Positions 43,854 through 53,434 of a stretch of DNA of 64,000 nt are shown in pieces (position 1 is the first letter of the stretch; every line of letters starts with the position of its first letter). A program made the position numbers and the translations under genes. The DNA comes from Maledivibacter sp. (lineage in GTDB: Bacteria; Bacillota; Clostridia; Peptostreptococcales; Caminicellaceae): NCBI GenBank assembly GCA_025210375.1, contig JAOASB010000019.1, forward strand, positions 62,001 to 126,000, written 5' to 3'. The notes under the pieces are model-generated. The model made no database searches. It worked only from the letters and a program-made list of their open reading frames with translations, and had not been told where the DNA came from.

Positions 43854-45023
43854 TTAAATATCCAGACTCAAACAAACATCTAAAGCTAGGATCGCTGGCC
43901 CAATAATATCCGACTCACTTTTTAACTCGGAATACAATATTTTAAAAGTTCCTCTAAGAGGGGCCCAAATAGATGTTTTACATTTTTCCTCAACTTCTTT
44001 GATTATTTCTGGATATGCTTCAACTAAACTTCCTCTTAAAACTATAGTGTCGGGGTTATACATACAAACTATATTATTGATAGTTATACACATGTATGTT
44101 ACAGCACGCTCTAAAATGCTTTCTGCCCAACTTTCTCCAATACTTGCCGCCTTAAATATTTCTTTTACATCAACTATCTTTCTTACTTTATTTGCTTCTT
44201 CAATTAGATTATCTTCAACTATAAATGTTTGAAGGCATCCACGTCTTCCACACTCACATAAAATCCCGTTTGGATCAATGGTTATATGTCCTATTTCTCC
44301 TGCGATATTTGTCACGCCTCTGAATATTTCACCATCTATTATTAGGGCTGATCCAACACCCCTTCCAAAGTTAACCAAAGCCGTCTTTCCTGAATTTTTT
44401 CCTACTCCATACAAACTTTCAGCTAAAGCCTCCAGCTTTACATCATTATCTACTATTGTTTTAATATTTAGTTTCCCCTCAATGGCTTGTGCCACGTTTA
44501 CGTTTTCCCAGCCTAAAGGTGCTGAAAAAACAACCTCACCATTCTTAGAGTTAATGATACCAGGCAAGCTAACACCTATACCTATAATCTTCGAGGAATC
44601 TATTTTAGAATTCTTAATGGTATCACTAATAAGACTACAGGCTTTATCTATTAGTGTATCTGAACATATATCCTTGGGGTTAAGTTCAATCTTATTCTTG
44701 TATAAGATTTCACCTCCAAAATTTACAATTCCCACATTAATAATATGCTTGTTGATATATACACCTATGGTTATCACAGATTCTAAATTTAAATCTAATA
44801 GAATTGCTTTTCTTCCAACTCCCCCCGAGGAGGTTTCTGTTTCTCTAACTAATCCTAAATCAATCAACTTCCCAACAATTCTACTAACAGAAGTGGGACT
44901 CATGTTTGTTATCTTAACAATTTCTGCCCTGGATATAGAGCGTCTATTCCTAATAATATCTAGAATCATTTTTAAGTTATTTTGTTTTATATACTCTTGA
45001 TCCCTTTTCTTTATTTTTTTCAT
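43854..45023 (-). CDS. ROK-family transcriptional repressor (NagC/XylR type)
   Basis: 389 residues. N-terminal winged helix-turn-helix (about 15-75: ISRAEIVKITNMSPTSVSRIVGKLIDLGLV) joined to an ROK sugar-binding domain with ENDV-like DNDVKLEALAES, GRGVGSALI, GEIGH and zinc motif CECGRRGCLQ. The N-terminal DNA-binding part separates it from the ROK kinase at 34840-35760. Probably senses a sugar or sugar phosphate and controls the importer/M81/cutC/ROK kinase genes directly downstream. RBS GGAGAG. Confidence 0.9.
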   Translation of the reverse strand: MKKIKKRDQEYIKQNNLKMILDIIRNRRSISRAEIVKITNMSPTSVSRIVGKLIDLGLVRETETSSGGVGRKAILLDLNLESVITIGVYINKHIINVGIVNFGGEILYKNKIELNPKDICSDTLIDKACSLISDTIKNSKIDSSKIIGIGVSLPGIINSKNGEVVFSAPLGWENVNVAQAIEGKLNIKTIVDNDVKLEALAESLYGVGKNSGKTALVNFGRGVGSALIIDGEIFRGVTNIAGEIGHITIDPNGILCECGRRGCLQTFIVEDNLIEEANKVRKIVDVKEIFKAASIGESWAESILERAVTYMCITINNIVCMYNPDTIVLRGSLVEAYPEIIKEVEEKCKTSIWAPLRGTFKILYSELKSESDIIGPAILALDVCLSLDI

Positions 45024-45237
45024 ATTCTACTCTCCAAATCCGAAGTTTATAACACCATATTATCAATTAATCTAATTTAACACTTAATTTTCATATTTGA
45101 ATCAAATTATATACAAATTATGGATTTATATAGATATATTTTCTTCACTGATGTTATTAATATAGTATAATCATACCTTTTCTATATATGGCTGTCAATG
45201 TCCAATTATTATTTTATTTCTAAATATTTAGAAATCC

Positions 45238-46062
45238 TCATTTGTACAATTCTAAATTGTAAAGTGCCTTCATTTCTTTCATCAACTCCATGGTGAATCC
45301 ATTAATTTTCAAGTCAAATTCTTTATCTTCCAGTAAACCTACAGGCATAATATCCATCAATGAATTAGTTAGAAAGATTTCATCGGCAGTGTATATATCC
45401 CGTTTTTCATATTCACCGATTGCCAGCTTTAACTCAAGATTATTTATTATCTTAATAACCTTATCCCTAAGTATTCCAGATAAAATGCCACACTCAATAC
45501 TAGGTGTATAAACTGTTTTGTTTTTAATAAAGAAAACATTAGATATGGTTCCCTCGCAAACCCTTTGATTTATATTTAAAAATATGGATTCATCAAATCC
45601 CCTTTCCTTAGCTCTTTGCCTCTCCAATAGATTTTCTAAGTAGTTATTGGACTTAATATAAACAATAGGAGAGTAGGGGTTTCTTCTAATATCAGCAAAG
45701 CAAAGCTTAAATCCTTTTTTGTAGTTCTCCTCCGTATAGTTATTTTGCCTAGTAGTAATTAAAAGGCAAGGGTCATTATTGTTTTTAAAATAGGAAATTT
45801 TCAAACCACCATTTCTCAGTTTGTTTTTTTTAATTAACTCCTCACAGTAACCTTTTATAATGTCTTCATTGTATATAAATCTAAGTTTCAGAATATCAAT
45901 TCCCTTTTCCATTCTTTCTATATGCTCTTTTAGAAAAAATATTTTTCCTTCATAAACCTTAATGGTTTCAAAAAGTCCATAGCCATAAGAAAAGCCTTCA
46001 TTGAGTGGTGATATATGGACGTTATCAATATGAATTAATTTCCCATTTAAGCATGTATACAT
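45238..46062 (-). CDS. pabC: Aminodeoxychorismate lyase (class IV aminotransferase fold)
   Basis: 274 residues, PLP-dependent. Converts 4-amino-4-deoxychorismate to p-aminobenzoate and pyruvate. Visible: NEGFSYGYGLFETIKVYEGK at the N-terminus, the PLP Lys in YIKSNNYLENL, and EGTISNVFFI. Branched-chain and D-amino acid aminotransferases share this fold, but position after pabA-pabB decides the call. Last gene of the operon. Confidence 0.9.
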   Translation of the reverse strand: MYTCLNGKLIHIDNVHISPLNEGFSYGYGLFETIKVYEGKIFFLKEHIERMEKGIDILKLRFIYNEDIIKGYCEELIKKNKLRNGGLKISYFKNNNDPCLLITTRQNNYTEENYKKGFKLCFADIRRNPYSPIVYIKSNNYLENLLERQRAKERGFDESIFLNINQRVCEGTISNVFFIKNKTVYTPSIECGILSGILRDKVIKIINNLELKLAIGEYEKRDIYTADEIFLTNSLMDIMPVGLLEDKEFDLKINGFTMELMKEMKALYNLELYK

Positions 46063-46083
46063 AATAACACTTCCAATTCAAAT

Positions 46084-47469
46084 CTATTTACTATTCAATG
46101 CCATCATTAAGGCCTTTGCCTTGTGGAGGGTTTCTTCATATTCTAGCTCTGGATTGGAATCCCAAACTATTCCTCCTCCTACCTGAAAATATGCTTTCCC
46201 ATTTTTACATAGTATAGTTCTGATAACTATATTAAGGTCTATTTCACCGTTAAATCCTATATATCCAATAGACCCAGTATAAACATTTCTTTGGGTTGGT
46301 TCCAGTTCATCTATTATTTCCATTGCTCTAATCTTAGGGGCTCCAGTAATTGATCCACCGGGAAAGGTAGAAGTAATAACATCTATTATTTGGCATTCAT
46401 CCTTCATCTCCCCAATCACTGTTGATACCAAGTGGTATACCGTGGGATACTCTTCTAAATGAAAAAGCTGTGTTACCTCCACGGTTCCCGTTTTAGATAT
46501 CCTCCCTAAATCATTTCTTTCAAGATCAACTATCATGAGAAGCTCAGCTTTATCCTTTTCACTGGACAATAGCTCTTTTCTATTTCTTATATCCTCATCT
46601 GAGTTTTTACCCCTTGGTCTTGTTCCCTTTATGGGTCTGGTTTCAACTCTTTTATCTTTGATCCTTATAAATCTTTCAGGGGAACTGCTTACAATGTGTC
46701 CTTCACCAAAATCTATAAAGCTCGCAAAGGGAGCTGGATTTATGGTTCTAAGCTTTCCATAAAGCTCATAGGGACTAGTATCTAATCCACATTCAAATCT
46801 TTGAGTGAGATTTGCTTGGTATATATCTCCACATTTTATATAATTCTTCAACTTTTCAAGGGCTTTAATATAGCTCTCTCTAGTAAAATTCGATTTGAAA
46901 TCCTTTCTATTTTCCTCATATTCAATATTTATGTTAATTCTTTTGCCTTCCCCAGCTTTAATTGTTTTAATTATGGGATCTATAACCTTTCTAGCTTCAT
47001 CCTTTATTCCAAGTGAAGCCACAAAGACCTTGTTTCTTCTATGATCGATTATAACAATACCATCATAAAACCCTAAAAAACAATCGGGTATATCTACATC
47101 ATCCACTGCTGTTCTTGGAAGTTTCTCTATCTGGTGACATAGATCATAACCAAAGTACCCAACGACTCCTCCAATAAAGGGAAGGTCACATTTATAGTTC
47201 ATATCATATTTAGCCAGTAATTTATTTAATTGAGCAAAGGGATTGCCCTTAAAACTCTTGATTTCTTTATCTTCTATAATATCAATATTTTCGTCTTTAG
47301 ATTTAAAGACTATAAAGGGATCGAACCCAATAAAAGAATATTTTCCCAAGTAGTCATGATCCATTCCACTATCTAAGAAAAAACTGTAGGAATGATCTTT
47401 AAATAAAGAATAAAGCTCAAAGCTATTAAGATCTGTTTCAATTTCTTCAATTATAAATTTCTTCATCAT
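46084..47469 (-). CDS. pabB: Aminodeoxychorismate synthase component I
   Basis: 461 residues of the chorismate-utilising family. Aminates chorismate with ammonia from PabA. The motif PIKGTRPRG carries the Lys typical of PabB, where anthranilate synthase TrpE has PIAGT. Other motifs: YQANLTQRFE, IVDLERNDLGRI and FPGGSITGAPK. RBS AGGTGAGC; 4 bp between pabA and pabB, with no trp genes nearby. Confidence 0.94.
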   Translation of the reverse strand: MMKKFIIEEIETDLNSFELYSLFKDHSYSFFLDSGMDHDYLGKYSFIGFDPFIVFKSKDENIDIIEDKEIKSFKGNPFAQLNKLLAKYDMNYKCDLPFIGGVVGYFGYDLCHQIEKLPRTAVDDVDIPDCFLGFYDGIVIIDHRRNKVFVASLGIKDEARKVIDPIIKTIKAGEGKRININIEYEENRKDFKSNFTRESYIKALEKLKNYIKCGDIYQANLTQRFECGLDTSPYELYGKLRTINPAPFASFIDFGEGHIVSSSPERFIRIKDKRVETRPIKGTRPRGKNSDEDIRNRKELLSSEKDKAELLMIVDLERNDLGRISKTGTVEVTQLFHLEEYPTVYHLVSTVIGEMKDECQIIDVITSTFPGGSITGAPKIRAMEIIDELEPTQRNVYTGSIGYIGFNGEIDLNIVIRTILCKNGKAYFQVGGGIVWDSNPELEYEETLHKAKALMMALNSK

Positions 47470-47473
47470 ATGC

Positions 47474-48061
47474 TCACCTGCTTATCATAAACTTTTTAGC
47501 TTCCCTTAAGAAATTTTCTAAAAGCTCCATTCCCATTTCTGTAAGTATTGCTTCTGGATGGAATTGAACACCCTCTATCAAATATTCTTTGTGCCTTATT
47601 CCCATTATTTCTCCTTCAAAGGTTTCAGCAGTTATTTCAAAGCACTCTGGCAGACTCTGTCTTTCTAAAACCAATGAATGATATCTCGTAACCTTAAGGG
47701 GATCATTTAATCCTTTAAATACCCCCTTATTTGTATGTCTTATAGGATGTACCTTTCCATGAACCGGTTGAATAGCCTTTATAACTTTTCCACCAAATAC
47801 TTGTCCAATAGTCTGGTGTCCTAAACATATACCTAGTATAGGAATTTTTCCTTTAAATTCCTGCACTACATCCATACATACTCCCGATTCATTAGGTGTA
47901 CATGGCCCTGGTGATAAAACTATCATCTGTGGTCTCAACCTATGGATTTCATCTATATCTATCCCATCATTTCTATAAACTAAAACATCTTCCTTTAAGC
48001 ATTCTAGATACTGAACAAGGTTATAGGTGAAGGAATCGTAGTTATCTATCATCAATATCAA
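47474..48061 (-). CDS. pabA: Aminodeoxychorismate synthase component II (glutamine amidotransferase)
   Basis: 195 residues, class I amidotransferase. Nucleophile Cys in GICLGHQTIGQ, His-Glu pair in QFHPEAIL, oxyanion motif SPGPCTPNESG, N-terminal IDNYDSFTYNLVQYL. PabA proteins often also serve TrpE; the neighbours favour PabA. Starts at TTG 48061, eight bases after AGGAGAG. Confidence 0.92.
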   Translation of the reverse strand: MILMIDNYDSFTYNLVQYLECLKEDVLVYRNDGIDIDEIHRLRPQMIVLSPGPCTPNESGVCMDVVQEFKGKIPILGICLGHQTIGQVFGGKVIKAIQPVHGKVHPIRHTNKGVFKGLNDPLKVTRYHSLVLERQSLPECFEITAETFEGEIMGIRHKEYLIEGVQFHPEAILTEMGMELLENFLREAKKFMISR

Positions 48062-48234
48062 AATAATCTCTCCTCTTTTTAAGCATAAATCTATATTAGA
48101 TTATATATTCCAAAAATATCCTAGGTCAAATAGTAAGTTTTAAATTCTATAAGGGTTTGCCAAAGTCTATTTAATATTAGATAATATCATTATGATAATT
48201 TTTTATATACAATCAAATAATTTGGAGGTTCAAT

Positions 48235-49083
48235 ATGAATATAGGATTTACTCTAGATGAAAAAATTTTTGATAGAATCCCACCTAATGAATTACTATTT
48301 AAAACAAATGAAATGGGTGCTTCAAGTATAGAAGTTAGTCCAGATAAAACAATATTACCTGGAAGTAACTATTGTGAAATAGCGAAGCTTTGTGATGAAC
48401 TAAATATTGAAACAAATTATCACGTTCCATACTTTGCCCATGATTTCCTATATGAAATAATGAATTTTAATGAATACAGGAAAGATATCAAATGTAAATA
48501 TGAATCCTTAGTATCTATTATTTCTGATATGCAAAGTATTATATGCAAGCCATCTATATTAACCATCCATGGAGCAGTTTATAAAGACCCCGCAAACAAG
48601 GAAAAAGCTCTTTATAATACCCTTAGCTTCCTTGACTGGTATTTGAATTTCTTAGATAAAAAAAATATTCAGCTTGAATTAGCTATAGAAACACTTAACA
48701 AAAATGAAGCTGCAATCGGAAGTTCTAGAGAGGATATAGTATATATATCCAGTGAATTCAAGGGTTCTCAGCTAGGTGTATGCCTTGATATATGCCATGA
48801 TTCATTTAATTATTACCCGGGAAAAGCCCCCCTTGATAATGCCTTTTATGAAAATATAATCTATAGCCATATCCATGGAATAGATATAAAAAAGTCAATA
48901 TCCCATATTTCCCTTAAAAAAAGTGATATTGATTTCAAAGAACAGATTGATTTTTTATTACAAAATAATTATAGTGGGATTATAAATTTAGAGCTTTTAG
49001 TTAATTTTTGTGGAGATAGTTATTTAAAGGATTTGTTTAATGATATAGATTATATTAAAAATCTTATAAATGTACGCCAATAA
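48235..49083 (+). CDS. Sugar phosphate isomerase/epimerase-like TIM barrel protein
   Basis: 282 residues of the xylose isomerase-like TIM barrel/AP endonuclease 2 superfamily: MNIGFTLDEKIFDRIPPNEL, YHVPYF, ILTIHGA, ELAIETL, CLDICHD and SHIHGID. The acidic and His residues (E in IETL, D-H in CLDICHD, H in HIHG) match the metal site seen in this fold. The exact substrate is unknown. RBS TTTGGAGG. It is transcribed alone, divergent from the pab operon. Confidence 0.75.
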   Translation: MNIGFTLDEKIFDRIPPNELLFKTNEMGASSIEVSPDKTILPGSNYCEIAKLCDELNIETNYHVPYFAHDFLYEIMNFNEYRKDIKCKYESLVSIISDMQSIICKPSILTIHGAVYKDPANKEKALYNTLSFLDWYLNFLDKKNIQLELAIETLNKNEAAIGSSREDIVYISSEFKGSQLGVCLDICHDSFNYYPGKAPLDNAFYENIIYSHIHGIDIKKSISHISLKKSDIDFKEQIDFLLQNNYSGIINLELLVNFCGDSYLKDLFNDIDYIKNLINVRQ

Positions 49084-49088
49084 AACCT

Positions 49089-49131
49089 AGGGAACAAAAG
49101 CAGTCCCTGAGGTTTCCCCTTGGTTCCCTTT
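49089..49131. terminator. Terminator hairpin after the TIM barrel gene
   Basis: AGGGAAC (49089-49095) pairs with GTTCCCT (49123-49129), with further partial pairing inside and a short T-run after it. It serves the plus-strand gene, and the minus-strand reading has a TTTT tract, so it can act both ways. Confidence 0.55.
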
Positions 49132-49146
49132 ACAAACCCCGTTTTC

Positions 49147-49193
49147 TCCTATTAGGGTAAAAAAGTCTATTTTCTTCTATCACCCTAATAGGA
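49147..49193 (-). terminator. Hairpin overlapping the stop codon of the NusG-II gene
   Basis: A 12-bp perfect inverted repeat TCCTATTAGGGT / ACCCTAATAGGA (49147-49158 and 49182-49193) with a 23-nt loop. The minus-strand gene's stop codon lies within the stem. No T-tract follows directly, so it may act as an mRNA 3'-end stabiliser or work with the hairpin at 49089-49131. Confidence 0.45.
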
Positions 49194-49565
49194 TAACCCA
49201 TCAACTTCCCCTTTGCTATGCCCTTTTATCTCCACAACGACCTTATGGGGTAAACAAACAAGTATTTCTCCTGGTTTACTTATGGGCCCGTCTTTAACAC
49301 AAATTTTATCGGGACAATCCGCATCTACTATTCCAACCATTCCATTTTCAATTTTGATAATATTTATACCTAGCTCAGTTTTAACAGTAAATTCTTCCCC
49401 ATCCGATGCAGCATCAAGGGGGATTGTCTTTATCAATTCTCCATCCACATAAATATGCACGTATTTTTCTTCATAGCTTTTATCATTAAATATTTTCAAA
49501 ACACCTAATGAAGCTATGGAAATGACAATTATTACAGCTATTATAATTACATCCAGACGTTTCAT
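49185..49565 (-). CDS. NusG domain II-containing membrane-anchored protein
   Basis: 126 residues: one N-terminal membrane helix (residues about 7-24), then an extracellular beta-rich domain matching the NusG_II/DUF1312 family, with GINIIKIENGMVGIVDADCP, DKICVKDG and CLPHKVVVEIKG. The two cysteine sites (CPDKIC and CLPHK) are the family's hallmark. Homologues usually accompany Gx-type transporter/ApbE genes, which are absent here. The role is unknown. It lies 15 bp after a sensor kinase gene. Confidence 0.85.
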   Translation of the reverse strand: MKRLDVIIIAVIIVISIASLGVLKIFNDKSYEEKYVHIYVDGELIKTIPLDAASDGEEFTVKTELGINIIKIENGMVGIVDADCPDKICVKDGPISKPGEILVCLPHKVVVEIKGHSKGEVDGLSY

Positions 49566-49580
49566 TTTGTTTCCTCTTTC

Positions 49581-50945
49581 CTATGATTTAGGTATCTTAA
49601 TTCTAAAGGCCGCCCCAAGGTTTTCATGGTTATAGGCATAAATAGTTCCTCCATGGCCTTCGACTATTGCTTTGGTTATTGCCAATCCTATTCCACTTCC
49701 GCCTTTTTTACCCTTATAAAATCTATCAAATATCTTTTTTTCTTCATCGTTCTTAAAGCCTTGTCCATCGTCCATTACTTCTATTAATGTATATTTTCTC
49801 ACATCTTCTATTTTAACAAATACTATCCTATTTCCATATCTGATCCCATTTCCTACTAGATTTATGAAGGCTCTTTTCATTTTTTCCTCGTCATAGTTGC
49901 CTAGTTTTACGCCTTCAGCTTCTAAACGTATTTCTATTCCCTTATCTAATGCCAATGATTTAACGGTCTTTATAGCATTATTTGCAATCTGAACTAAGTC
50001 AACTTCTTTAAGCTCAAATATCTCCTCCACATTTTCAAGCTTAGTTAAATAAATAATTTCATCTACTAATTTTTTCATTCTTTGACTCTCTTCAATAATA
50101 ATATCTAGACTTTGATTTATATCGTCTCCTTCTATTACGCCATCCTTAATTCCCTCTGCATAGCCCTGGATGGACATAAGGGGGGTCTTAAGCTCATGGG
50201 AAGCATTCTGAAGAAACCTTCTCTGCCGCTCATCATAACTCTTTAGCTTATTAGCCATAATATTAAAGCTATTAGCCAATTCTTCTATTTCATCATTAGT
50301 GTTAATATATATTTTTTCATCAAAGTTTTTAACTGAGAAATTATTCATTTTGTTTCTAAGCCTCATCAATGGTTTAACTAAACTTCTTTCTAAAAATAAG
50401 CTGACAATAAGGGCAACCCCTGCTGCAACTAAAAAGCTTTTCAAAAGCATACGAAGCCTTACACTATTTAGTCCATTTAATTCCATTACCCTTGTCAGCA
50501 ATACAACATAACCCATATTTCTGCTGTTATTTCCCTTTATGGGCACTTTAACAGTGACATACCCCTTTTCTTCAAACTCTTCTGCTTTTCTAAGCATTGC
50601 TAACATTTTTTTGTCACTACCATTGAAACTCGTATATATTGTATTCCCATCATTGTCCAAAACTATAATCCTAGCGTCTATATGCCGTCCTAAAATCTGT
50701 AAAGACCTGTTATTTGCTAACTTTTCTTTGATCCTTTCTCTCCGAAAAGGTATTCTTGATAGATTTTGAGCAATCTTTTTACCCTCCACTAAAAGTTCTT
50801 TTTTAGCTTGATCTACTAGATAATTTGTCAATATACTCTTAAAGGTAACTCCAACTACTAAAAAGGCTATGATTAAAACTAACATATAGCTTAATATAAG
50901 CTTCTTCCCTATTTTCCCTCTTTTACTCACTAATTTTATATCCAT
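49581..50945 (-). CDS. Sensor histidine kinase with HAMP domain
   Basis: 454 residues: N-terminal membrane helix (about 17-36), extracytoplasmic sensing region (about 40-165), second membrane helix (about 168-190), HAMP, HisKA with His in NASHELKTPLMSIQGYAEG, and HATPase with NLVGNGIRYGN, DDGQGF and GSGIGLAITKAI. It overlaps the response regulator gene upstream by 23 bp, so the pair is translationally coupled. The signal is unknown; envelope stress or antimicrobial compounds are typical for this class. Confidence 0.9.
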   Translation of the reverse strand: MDIKLVSKRGKIGKKLILSYMLVLIIAFLVVGVTFKSILTNYLVDQAKKELLVEGKKIAQNLSRIPFRRERIKEKLANNRSLQILGRHIDARIIVLDNDGNTIYTSFNGSDKKMLAMLRKAEEFEEKGYVTVKVPIKGNNSRNMGYVVLLTRVMELNGLNSVRLRMLLKSFLVAAGVALIVSLFLERSLVKPLMRLRNKMNNFSVKNFDEKIYINTNDEIEELANSFNIMANKLKSYDERQRRFLQNASHELKTPLMSIQGYAEGIKDGVIEGDDINQSLDIIIEESQRMKKLVDEIIYLTKLENVEEIFELKEVDLVQIANNAIKTVKSLALDKGIEIRLEAEGVKLGNYDEEKMKRAFINLVGNGIRYGNRIVFVKIEDVRKYTLIEVMDDGQGFKNDEEKKIFDRFYKGKKGGSGIGLAITKAIVEGHGGTIYAYNHENLGAAFRIKIPKS

Positions 50946-51597
50946 ATCCCCACACCGTACTTATCTCAAGATGAGAATCCACATTTTTTAGTTTCTTTCT
51001 TATTCTCTTTACTAAGTCATCAATTACTCTTAGATCACCTAAATAATCATAGCCCCAAACATTTTCTATTAATTGCTCCCTTGTAAAGGGAATATTTTTA
51101 TTTTTAATGAGAAACTCAATAAGTTCATATTCCTTTGTGGTTAACTTTAATTCTTTACCATCTTTTTCCGCAGTTCTTCTTTTTATATCGATAACTATAT
51201 CCTTTGACTTTATTACCTCTTCAAGCCTTTCATTTTTCCCCATCCGACGGAAAATATTTTTTATTCTAACAACTAGTTCCCTTGGACTAAATGGCTTTGA
51301 AAGATAATCATCCCCGCCAATCTCTAAGCCTAATATCCTATCAAATTCTTCGTCCTTGGCGGATATAAATATTATGGGAATATCGCTTGTCTTTCTAATC
51401 TCTTTACAAAGCTCTATACCATCTATACCAGGCATCATTATATCAAGAACTATTAGATCCGGGCATAGCTCTTTGGTTTTACTTAATAAATTCATTCCAT
51501 TTTCAAAAAGTGTTACTTTATAGCCTTCTTTTTCAAGATACTTCTTAACAAGCTCCCTTATGTTTTTCTCGTCATCTACAACAAAAATATGCTTCAT
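50923..51597 (-). CDS. OmpR/PhoB-family response regulator
   Basis: 224 residues. Receiver with DDE, Asp in LIVLDIMMPGIDG, Ser in IFISAKD and Lys in YLSKPFS; C-terminal winged helix (KLTTKEYELIEFLIKNKNIP ... VIDDLVKRIRKKL). It partners with the overlapping kinase. An ABC exporter gene lies 14 bp upstream in the same direction, so exporter, regulator, kinase and NusG-II protein probably form one transcript. RBS GGGGTGG. Confidence 0.92.
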   Translation of the reverse strand: MKHIFVVDDEKNIRELVKKYLEKEGYKVTLFENGMNLLSKTKELCPDLIVLDIMMPGIDGIELCKEIRKTSDIPIIFISAKDEEFDRILGLEIGGDDYLSKPFSPRELVVRIKNIFRRMGKNERLEEVIKSKDIVIDIKRRTAEKDGKELKLTTKEYELIEFLIKNKNIPFTREQLIENVWGYDYLGDLRVIDDLVKRIRKKLKNVDSHLEISTVWGYGYKISE

Positions 51598-51611
51598 TGA
51601 CTACCACCCCA

Positions 51612-53351
51612 TTATTTTATGATATGTGGAATATGTCCTTTAAACTGTGCCTTATACAGCTCCCAATAAATCCCCTCAAGCTTAATTAATTCTTCATGGC
51701 TTCCCTTTTCCTTAATACCGTTGTCAGTGAGGACTAAAATTTCATCGGCATTCTTTATAGTAGATAATCTGTGGGCTATGATAATGGTTGTTCTATCCTT
51801 AGCTAGATGCTCAATAGATTTCTGAATGGCAAGCTCCGTAGCATTATCTAGGGATGATGTGGCTTCATCTAATATCAATATAGGAGGATTCTTTAAAAAC
51901 ACCCTGGCTATAGCAATCCTTTGTTTTTGTCCACCGGAAAGCTTTACTCCTCGTTCTCCAACTATAGTATCGTATCCATTCTTAAGATCCATTATAAACT
52001 CATGTATATTTGCCTTTCTAGCGGCCTCTACAATCTCCCTATCCGTAGCATCGGGGTTACCATACAGTATATTTTCCCTTATTGTTCCCCAGAAAATAAA
52101 TACATCCTGCTGGACAAAACCAATATTTTTTCTTAGGGAATGTAATTTTATATCTTTAATATTTGTGTTGTCAATTATGATATCTCCTTTTTGAGCTTCA
52201 TAAAATCTAGGTATCAAGTTTGATATAGTTGTCTTGCCTACACCGGAAGGCCCTACTAGGGCAATAGTTTTTCCCGAATCGATCTTTAGGTTCACATCCT
52301 CTAATACCCATTCATCCTTGTCCCCATATCTAAAATATGTATTGATAAATTTGATTTCTCCCTTTGGATTCTTTAAGTCTATTGCATTTTCCCCATCAAT
52401 TATGTCTGACTGTACATTCATTAATTCAACAAATCTTTCAAAACCCGCAATCCCAGATTGAAATTGTTGAGTAAATTGAATAAGTCTTCTAACGGGCCTA
52501 AGCATAAATGCCATGTATAAAAGATATGCGACTAAATCTCCCATACTAATCATATCATAGTATTTCAATATGCCCCCCAGTGAAATAACTACTACATTAA
52601 GCATATCCGCTAAAAAATGAGTTCCCGATGAAAAAACACCCATAGCTTTATAAGCAAATGTCCAGGACTCTCTATATGCCATATTATTAATTTCAAATTT
52701 ATCCATCTCAAATTCTTCATTTGCAAAGGATTTTGAAAGCCTTATACCTGAAATACTATTTTCCAACTGTGCATTTATATCCGCATGATTTCTTCTTACA
52801 TTTCTAAAGGCTATTGCCATAGCTTTTCTTTTGTTGATAGTAAATAATATAAGTAATATAACAAATAAAAATACCACTAGGGTTAATATCACATTAATTT
52901 TAAGTAAAATTATAAAGCTCCCAATAATCATAATCGAAGCTATAAATATATCCTCTGGCCCATGATGGGCAGTCTCAGCAATCTCCCTTAAATCTCCCAC
53001 AAGTCTAGACATAATTTGCCCAGTTTTATTGTCATCAAAATATTTAAAGGGTAAAATCTGAATATGCTTAAATAAATCCTTTCGCATATCAAACTCAATC
53101 CTCGATCCCATAACATGTCCCCAGTATTGCATTATAAATTGACAAATCATTCTAATAATATACATTGCTATAATCAATATAGTAAAGGTAATTATTAATC
53201 TAATTTTACCATTAGGTATAAAATCATCTATAAAACTTCTCGAAAACATCGGAAAAACTAAGTCCAATGCTGCAACAACTATTGCACAAATCATATCCAA
53301 TATAAAAAGCTTTTTATGGGGCTTATAATACGAAGCAAATCTTTTAATCAT
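51612..53351 (-). CDS. ABC exporter, fused permease and ATPase (MsbA/BmrA-like)
   Basis: 579 residues, a half-transporter with about six membrane helices (1-320) and a nucleotide-binding domain: Walker A GPSGVGKTTISN, Q-loop, signature LSGGQKQRIAIARVF, Walker B ILILDEATSSLD and switch His in IIAHRLST. Works as a homodimer exporting lipids, peptides or drugs. RBS GGAGG. Linkage to a two-component pair suggests regulated export, for example of a toxic peptide. Confidence 0.93.
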   Translation of the reverse strand: MIKRFASYYKPHKKLFILDMICAIVVAALDLVFPMFSRSFIDDFIPNGKIRLIITFTILIIAMYIIRMICQFIMQYWGHVMGSRIEFDMRKDLFKHIQILPFKYFDDNKTGQIMSRLVGDLREIAETAHHGPEDIFIASIMIIGSFIILLKINVILTLVVFLFVILLILFTINKRKAMAIAFRNVRRNHADINAQLENSISGIRLSKSFANEEFEMDKFEINNMAYRESWTFAYKAMGVFSSGTHFLADMLNVVVISLGGILKYYDMISMGDLVAYLLYMAFMLRPVRRLIQFTQQFQSGIAGFERFVELMNVQSDIIDGENAIDLKNPKGEIKFINTYFRYGDKDEWVLEDVNLKIDSGKTIALVGPSGVGKTTISNLIPRFYEAQKGDIIIDNTNIKDIKLHSLRKNIGFVQQDVFIFWGTIRENILYGNPDATDREIVEAARKANIHEFIMDLKNGYDTIVGERGVKLSGGQKQRIAIARVFLKNPPILILDEATSSLDNATELAIQKSIEHLAKDRTTIIIAHRLSTIKNADEILVLTDNGIKEKGSHEELIKLEGIYWELYKAQFKGHIPHIIK

Positions 53352-53434
53352 TTCTTCCTCCTATATAATGTTATCCCAATTATTATTGTAACATAATTTT
53401 TAAATAAAATAGTTTTCTATAGTCACCATGGTTA

